This document shows positions 60,362-64,000 of a stretch of 64,000 bases of DNA, piece after piece (position 1 is the first letter of the stretch; the number at the start of each line of letters is the position of its first letter). Source of the stretch: Sphingobacteriaceae bacterium (lineage in GTDB: Bacteria; Bacteroidota; Bacteroidia; B-17B0; Aurantibacillaceae); the NCBI GenBank assembly GCA_002319075.1, contig NVQB01000001.1:496001-560000 (forward strand), written 5' to 3'. The translations under genes and the position numbers were made by a program. The notes under the pieces were generated by a model. That model saw only the letters and a program-made list of their open reading frames with translations. It did not search any database and was not told the DNA's origin.

Positions 60362-61360
60362 ATGCAAAAAGACAGCTTCCCTAAGTTTAAAAAACTGCTT
60401 AAAACCAGCCAAAAAATAGCAATTGTTACGCATTGGAGTCCCGACGGCGACGCCATGGGAAGCAGCCTGGCGCTTTACCTTTTTCTTATAAAACTTGGCA
60501 AAAAAGTCACCGTCATTGTCCCAAACGCTTATCCTGAATTTTTACAATGGCTCCCAGGTAATAAACAGGTTCTTAACTTCCAGGAGAATGAAGCAAAAGG
60601 AGAAAAAATTTTAAATGCAGCGGATGTTATTTTTACACTCGATTTTAATTCATACAAACGCCTCGAAAAACTTGGAGGCATTCTCGAAAAAACACCTGCA
60701 CCTAAAATACTAATAGATCACCACCAACAGCCCGATAAATACGCCACGCTTTATTTTCATGACGTGGAAGCGTGCAGCACCTGCGAATTGATCTTTGATT
60801 TTATTGTGGGACTGGGAGAGAAAAAATTAATTGACAAAAAAATTGCGGCTTGCCTCTACACAGGCTTAATGACAGATACAGGCTCTTTCAGATATTCGAG
60901 CGTAACCTATAAAACGCATTTAATTCTTGCCGAACTTTTAAAAACAGGAATTATTCCAACAGATATTCATAGTGCGGTTTACGACAGTTATAGTTTCAAC
61001 CGTTTAAAACTTCTCGGTTTTGCATTGAATGAAAAATTAAAAATGGTAGAAGGCTACCCTGTTGCCTACTTCGCCCTCACTGAAAAAGAACTTGAAAAAT
61101 TCAATTATCAAAAAGGAGATATTGAAGGATTGGTAAATTACCCCTTCTCCATAAAAGGAATTAAAGTTTGCGCATTATTTAATGAATCAGAAGGCTACGT
61201 AAAAATCTCCTTCCGAAGTAAAGGAAAAATAGACATGAACACCTTTGCCAGAACCTATTTCGGAGGTGGGGGACATATTAACGCCGCTGGAGGAAAGAGT
61301 AATGATAGTCTTGCAGCTACTGAAGCAAAATTTATTGAACTTGTAAAAACATTATTTTAA
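60362..61360 (+). CDS. DHH/DHHA1 phosphoesterase (NrnA-like oligoribonuclease/pAp phosphatase)
   Basis: A 332-residue enzyme expected to degrade very short RNA (and often 3'-phosphoadenosine 5'-phosphate) in the cytoplasm. Motifs in order: HWSPDGDAMGSSLAL (DxD), FTLDFNSYKRLEKL, the DHH motif as LIDHHQQPDKYA, MTDTGSFRYSS and the DHHA1 glycine motif FGGGGHINAAGG. Length is normal for NrnA. It heads an operon with the DUF6913-like gene three bases downstream. Confidence 0.93.
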   Translation: MQKDSFPKFKKLLKTSQKIAIVTHWSPDGDAMGSSLALYLFLIKLGKKVTVIVPNAYPEFLQWLPGNKQVLNFQENEAKGEKILNAADVIFTLDFNSYKRLEKLGGILEKTPAPKILIDHHQQPDKYATLYFHDVEACSTCELIFDFIVGLGEKKLIDKKIAACLYTGLMTDTGSFRYSSVTYKTHLILAELLKTGIIPTDIHSAVYDSYSFNRLKLLGFALNEKLKMVEGYPVAYFALTEKELEKFNYQKGDIEGLVNYPFSIKGIKVCALFNESEGYVKISFRSKGKIDMNTFARTYFGGGGHINAAGGKSNDSLAATEAKFIELVKTLF

Positions 61361-61363
61361 TAA

Positions 61364-61870
61364 ATGTTTAAAGCTCTTGCCAAAATTATTTTAAGATCCC
61401 GGGTTAGCCAGGAAAACGCTATCCGGCAAAAAAAATTTATACCCTGGGATAAAATTGAAAATGTAGCGCTGATTATTGAAAAACAGGAATCACTTAACAA
61501 AAGTGTTATCGATCGGTTTATTGATGAAAGTAAAAAACACGTCGAAGTTTTTTATATTGAAACAGATTCAAAAGACAAGACCTATGGAGATTGGAACTGC
61601 TATTCAAAAAAAGATAAATCGCTATGGAATCTTCCAAAAAAAGAAAAAGAATCTGAATTAAAAACTAAAAAATTTGACGCTGTTATAAATACCTGTAGCG
61701 AAACAAATTTGTTTGCGATTGCGGTTTTTTCTTCTCTTGCTGCATATTTAAAATGCGCCCAGAATAACAGTTTTAATTTACCAGACCTTATCATTAAAAA
61801 AACAGATGCATTCAGTTTAAAAAATTACCTGGATGAAACCGTTAAATATCTGAAAATGATCAAGGTCTAA
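61364..61870 (+). CDS. DUF6913-like protein of unknown function
   Basis: A 168-residue cytoplasmic protein, basic at the start (FKALAKIILRSRV). WDKIENVALIIEKQ and EVFYIETDSKDKTYGDWN look like alternating strands of a Rossmann-like fold; FDAVINTCSETNLFAIAVFSSLAAYLKCA is a conserved core. I recall the DUF6913 group of Bacteroidota, often next to the NrnA-like gene, as here, so a link to RNA turnover is possible. Function unknown. Confidence 0.75.
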   Translation: MFKALAKIILRSRVSQENAIRQKKFIPWDKIENVALIIEKQESLNKSVIDRFIDESKKHVEVFYIETDSKDKTYGDWNCYSKKDKSLWNLPKKEKESELKTKKFDAVINTCSETNLFAIAVFSSLAAYLKCAQNNSFNLPDLIIKKTDAFSLKNYLDETVKYLKMIKV

Positions 61871-61936
61871 TACATTTTTTTCACAAGGATTATTTACATA
61901 AATTTAATGAATTGATTAATTGTCCCTAAACAATAT

Positions 61937-63577
61937 ATGGATTTAGAATTTAATAAAAACGAGGATACAATGCGTTTGCTCATTAGCCAGATGGAGCAAC
62001 GCCTGCAAAAAATCCATCTGGGTGGCGGAAAAGCGCGGACCGAAAAATTAAAGGAACAAGGTAAAATGTCTGCCCGTGAAAGGATTGATTTTTTACTGGA
62101 TAAAGATACTCCACGTTTCGAAATGGGTGCTTTTGCCGGCTATGAAATGTATGCTGAACACGGTGGTTGTCCTGGAGGCGGTGTGGTTATTGTGATTGGT
62201 TATGTGAGTGGAAAACAGTGTATCGTTGTTGCCAATGATGCTACCGTAAAAGCTGGTGCATGGTTTCCAATAACGGGAAAGAAAAATTTACGCGCACAGG
62301 AAATTGCTATGGAGAACCGTTTACCCATCATTTATTTGGTAGACAGTGCCGGCGTTTATTTGCCACTGCAGGACGAGATCTTTCCGGATAAAGAACATTT
62401 TGGGCGTATCTTCCGTAACAACGCGGTAATGAGCAGTATGGGTATATTGCAGATCGCCGCGGTAATGGGAAGCTGTGTAGCCGGAGGTGCTTATCTTCCT
62501 ATTATGAGCGATGAGGCTATGATTGTAGATAAAACCGGATCTATTTTTCTTGCAGGAAGTTACCTGGTAAAAGCAGCTATTGGTGAACATATTGATAATG
62601 AAACTTTAGGCGGAGCAACCACACATTGCGAAATAAGTGGTGTTACCGATTATAAATGCAAAGATGACGCAGATTGCCTTACGCGTATTCGCAATATAAT
62701 GAGTAAGGTGGGCGATTACGACAAAGCCGGCTTTAACCGCATCGAAGCAGCTCTTCCTAAAAAAGATCCGAAAGAAATTTATGGCATTCTTCCTGATTCC
62801 CGCGACAAACAATACGACATGCGTGAAATTATTGAACGTTTTGTAGATAACAGCGAACATGAAGAATACAAAGAATTATATGGTCAAAGTATCATCTGCA
62901 CCTACGCGCGTGTTGATGGCTGGGCAGTGGGTATAGTAGCCAACCAAAGAAAAATTGTAAAAGGTAAAAAACCGGGCGGAAGTAATGAAATGCAATTTGG
63001 AGGCGTAATTTACAGTGATAGTGCCGATAAAGCTGCGCGTTTTATTATGAATTGTAATCAGAAAAAAATTCCTTTAATTTTTATTCAGGATGCAACAGGA
63101 TTTATGGTAGGGTCGCGCAGTGAACAGGGAGGAATAATTAAAGATGGCGCAAAACTTGTAAATGCCATGGCTAATAGCGTTGTTCCCAAATTTACTATAG
63201 TTGTTGGAAACAGTTATGGCGCTGCAAACTATGCCATGTGTGGAAAGGCTTATGATCCGCGACTGATCGTAGGTTGGCCAACGGCAAAAATTGCGGTAAT
63301 GGGCGGTTCTCAAGCAGCAAGGGTTTTAGTGCAAATTGAAGTGGCAAGCTTGAAAGCAAACGGAGAAGAAATTACTCCCGAAAAAGAAACAGAATTGTTT
63401 AATAAAACCAAAGATCGTTACGACAAACAAACTACGCCCTACTATGCAGCCTCGCGTTTATGGATTGATGCAATCATTGATCCATTAGAAACACGCAAAG
63501 TAATTGCTATGGGAATAGAAATGGCAAACCACTCCCCTATTACCAAACAGTACAACGTTGGGGTGCTACAAACCTAA
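61937..63577 (+). CDS. Acyl-CoA carboxylase beta (carboxyltransferase) subunit
   Basis: A 546-residue biotin-dependent carboxyltransferase of the PccB/MccB type. Conserved parts: GGGKARTEKLKEQGKMSARE, the CoA-site CPGGGVVIVIGYVSGK, GAYLPIMSDEAMIVDKTGS, GGATTHCEISGVTDY, the second half FIQDATGFMVGSRSEQGGI and NSYGAANYAMCGKAYDP with WPTAKIAVMGGSQAA. Overall it is closest in feel to methylcrotonyl- or geranyl-CoA carboxylase beta subunits; substrate is not settled. The biotin carboxylase subunit is not in the window. Confidence 0.93.
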   Translation: MDLEFNKNEDTMRLLISQMEQRLQKIHLGGGKARTEKLKEQGKMSARERIDFLLDKDTPRFEMGAFAGYEMYAEHGGCPGGGVVIVIGYVSGKQCIVVANDATVKAGAWFPITGKKNLRAQEIAMENRLPIIYLVDSAGVYLPLQDEIFPDKEHFGRIFRNNAVMSSMGILQIAAVMGSCVAGGAYLPIMSDEAMIVDKTGSIFLAGSYLVKAAIGEHIDNETLGGATTHCEISGVTDYKCKDDADCLTRIRNIMSKVGDYDKAGFNRIEAALPKKDPKEIYGILPDSRDKQYDMREIIERFVDNSEHEEYKELYGQSIICTYARVDGWAVGIVANQRKIVKGKKPGGSNEMQFGGVIYSDSADKAARFIMNCNQKKIPLIFIQDATGFMVGSRSEQGGIIKDGAKLVNAMANSVVPKFTIVVGNSYGAANYAMCGKAYDPRLIVGWPTAKIAVMGGSQAARVLVQIEVASLKANGEEITPEKETELFNKTKDRYDKQTTPYYAASRLWIDAIIDPLETRKVIAMGIEMANHSPITKQYNVGVLQT

Positions 63578-63594
63578 TAATCGGTTCATATAAG

Positions 63595-63999
63595 ATGGTG
63601 CTAACACCAAACATAACATTTTTAAAGGTTATCGAAATACCCGAAGCCAATATCGTTTTGAGGAGCGATGATATTATACATGTAGACTATAATAAAGATG
63701 TTACACTGGATGTAGAGCTGCAGATTAGGATGCGGGCTATTTTCGATAAACTTGCTGACGGGAAAAAAAAGCTTTTTATTTTCTCAGCAGCCGAGGGCTT
63801 CACACTTACAAAAGAGGCCAGGAACAACTCAGATATTATGAATGGTGATTCGCCTATTGCCGCTTATGCCGTGGTTGCCAATAATCTGGCCTATAAACTC
63901 ATTGCTAATTTTTATTTAAAAGTTAACAAGCCAAAAGTTCCTTTTAAAATCTTTTTAACTATTGATGATGCCGCTAAATGGCTTAATACACAACGCTAG
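63595..63999 (+). CDS. Protein with a SpoIIAA/STAS-like fold, unknown role
   Basis: A 134-residue protein that begins 17 bases behind the carboxylase gene. The pattern FLKVIEIPEANIVLRSDDIIHVDYNK, then KKKLFIFSAAEGFTLTKEAR, AAYAVVANNLAYKLIANFYLK and FLTIDDAAKWLNTQ fits a group of Bacteroidota proteins with a SEC14/STAS-like fold that I recall as DUF7793-like. No catalytic residues are evident. The stop codon is the last feature of the window. Confidence 0.65.
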   Translation: MVLTPNITFLKVIEIPEANIVLRSDDIIHVDYNKDVTLDVELQIRMRAIFDKLADGKKKLFIFSAAEGFTLTKEARNNSDIMNGDSPIAAYAVVANNLAYKLIANFYLKVNKPKVPFKIFLTIDDAAKWLNTQR

Positions 64000-64000
64000 T

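Overview
The window is chromosomal DNA from a member of the Bacteroidota (AT-rich, roughly 38-40% GC by eye). The evidence is type IX secretion sorting domains on three secreted proteins, a GLPGLI protein behind an OMP_b-brl_3-type barrel, a CHU_C-type C-terminus, PorT-like barrels, CzcA fused to an outer-membrane factor, and promoters of the Bacteroidota type (TTTG, 17-23 nt, TAnnTTTG) instead of -35/-10 boxes. No rRNA, tRNA, CRISPR array or insertion sequence was seen.

Layout. 1-6400: end of a secreted protein, murQ, an exonuclease/ispH/xer operon, aroQ, a YciO-family gene and a small HTH gene. 6400-7546: a decay zone holding a headless frame and a secreted-protein gene broken by two frameshifts. 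7547-16300: outer-membrane barrel plus GLPGLI pair, TetR-tatD, then rplM-rpsI-rpsB-tsf-pyrH. 16345-25020: dnaG, a 1857-residue adhesin-like protein and a PorT-like barrel. 25226-33690 (minus strand): a divalent-metal export operon (His-rich protein, CzcA-OMF fusion, CzcB-like adaptor, P1B ATPase, Cys-rich HMA protein). 33825-38638: SnoaL-like lipoprotein, two AraC regulators, an alpha/beta hydrolase and gene remnants. 38819-44319: a sulfur/thiol cluster. 44724-64000: AI-2E transporter, a 2844-residue secreted repeat protein, threonine aldolase, fused E1 alpha/beta dehydrogenase, raiA-xerC-rpsU, an NrnA-like phosphoesterase and an acyl-CoA carboxylase beta subunit.

The most interesting part is 38819-44319. 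A Crp/Fnr-family regulator with three clustered cysteines sits next to four copies of an inverted repeat (core AAC-N4-GTT, best copy TGTAACAAATGTTACA). Each copy is centred the same 29.5 nt upstream of a Bacteroidota -7 element. Three face right: two DUF2892 genes and a long operon with DUF6132, two rhodaneses, a CCGSSGC membrane peptide, DUF983, a frameshifted HMA gene, thioredoxin, OsmC, a rhodanese-thioredoxin lipoprotein, an unknown protein and a half-length TauE. The fourth faces left, toward the first 30 codons of what looks like a lost MBL-fold (persulfide dioxygenase-like) gene. I infer a thiol- or redox-responsive regulon for sulfane-sulfur handling.

Other points of note are near-leaderless promoters, a duplicated tail of the YciO-family gene, paired inverted repeats in spacers, and an internal start plus signal peptide inside the CzcA-OMF fusion. 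Coordinates were counted by hand; family assignments rest on recognised motifs, not on searches.
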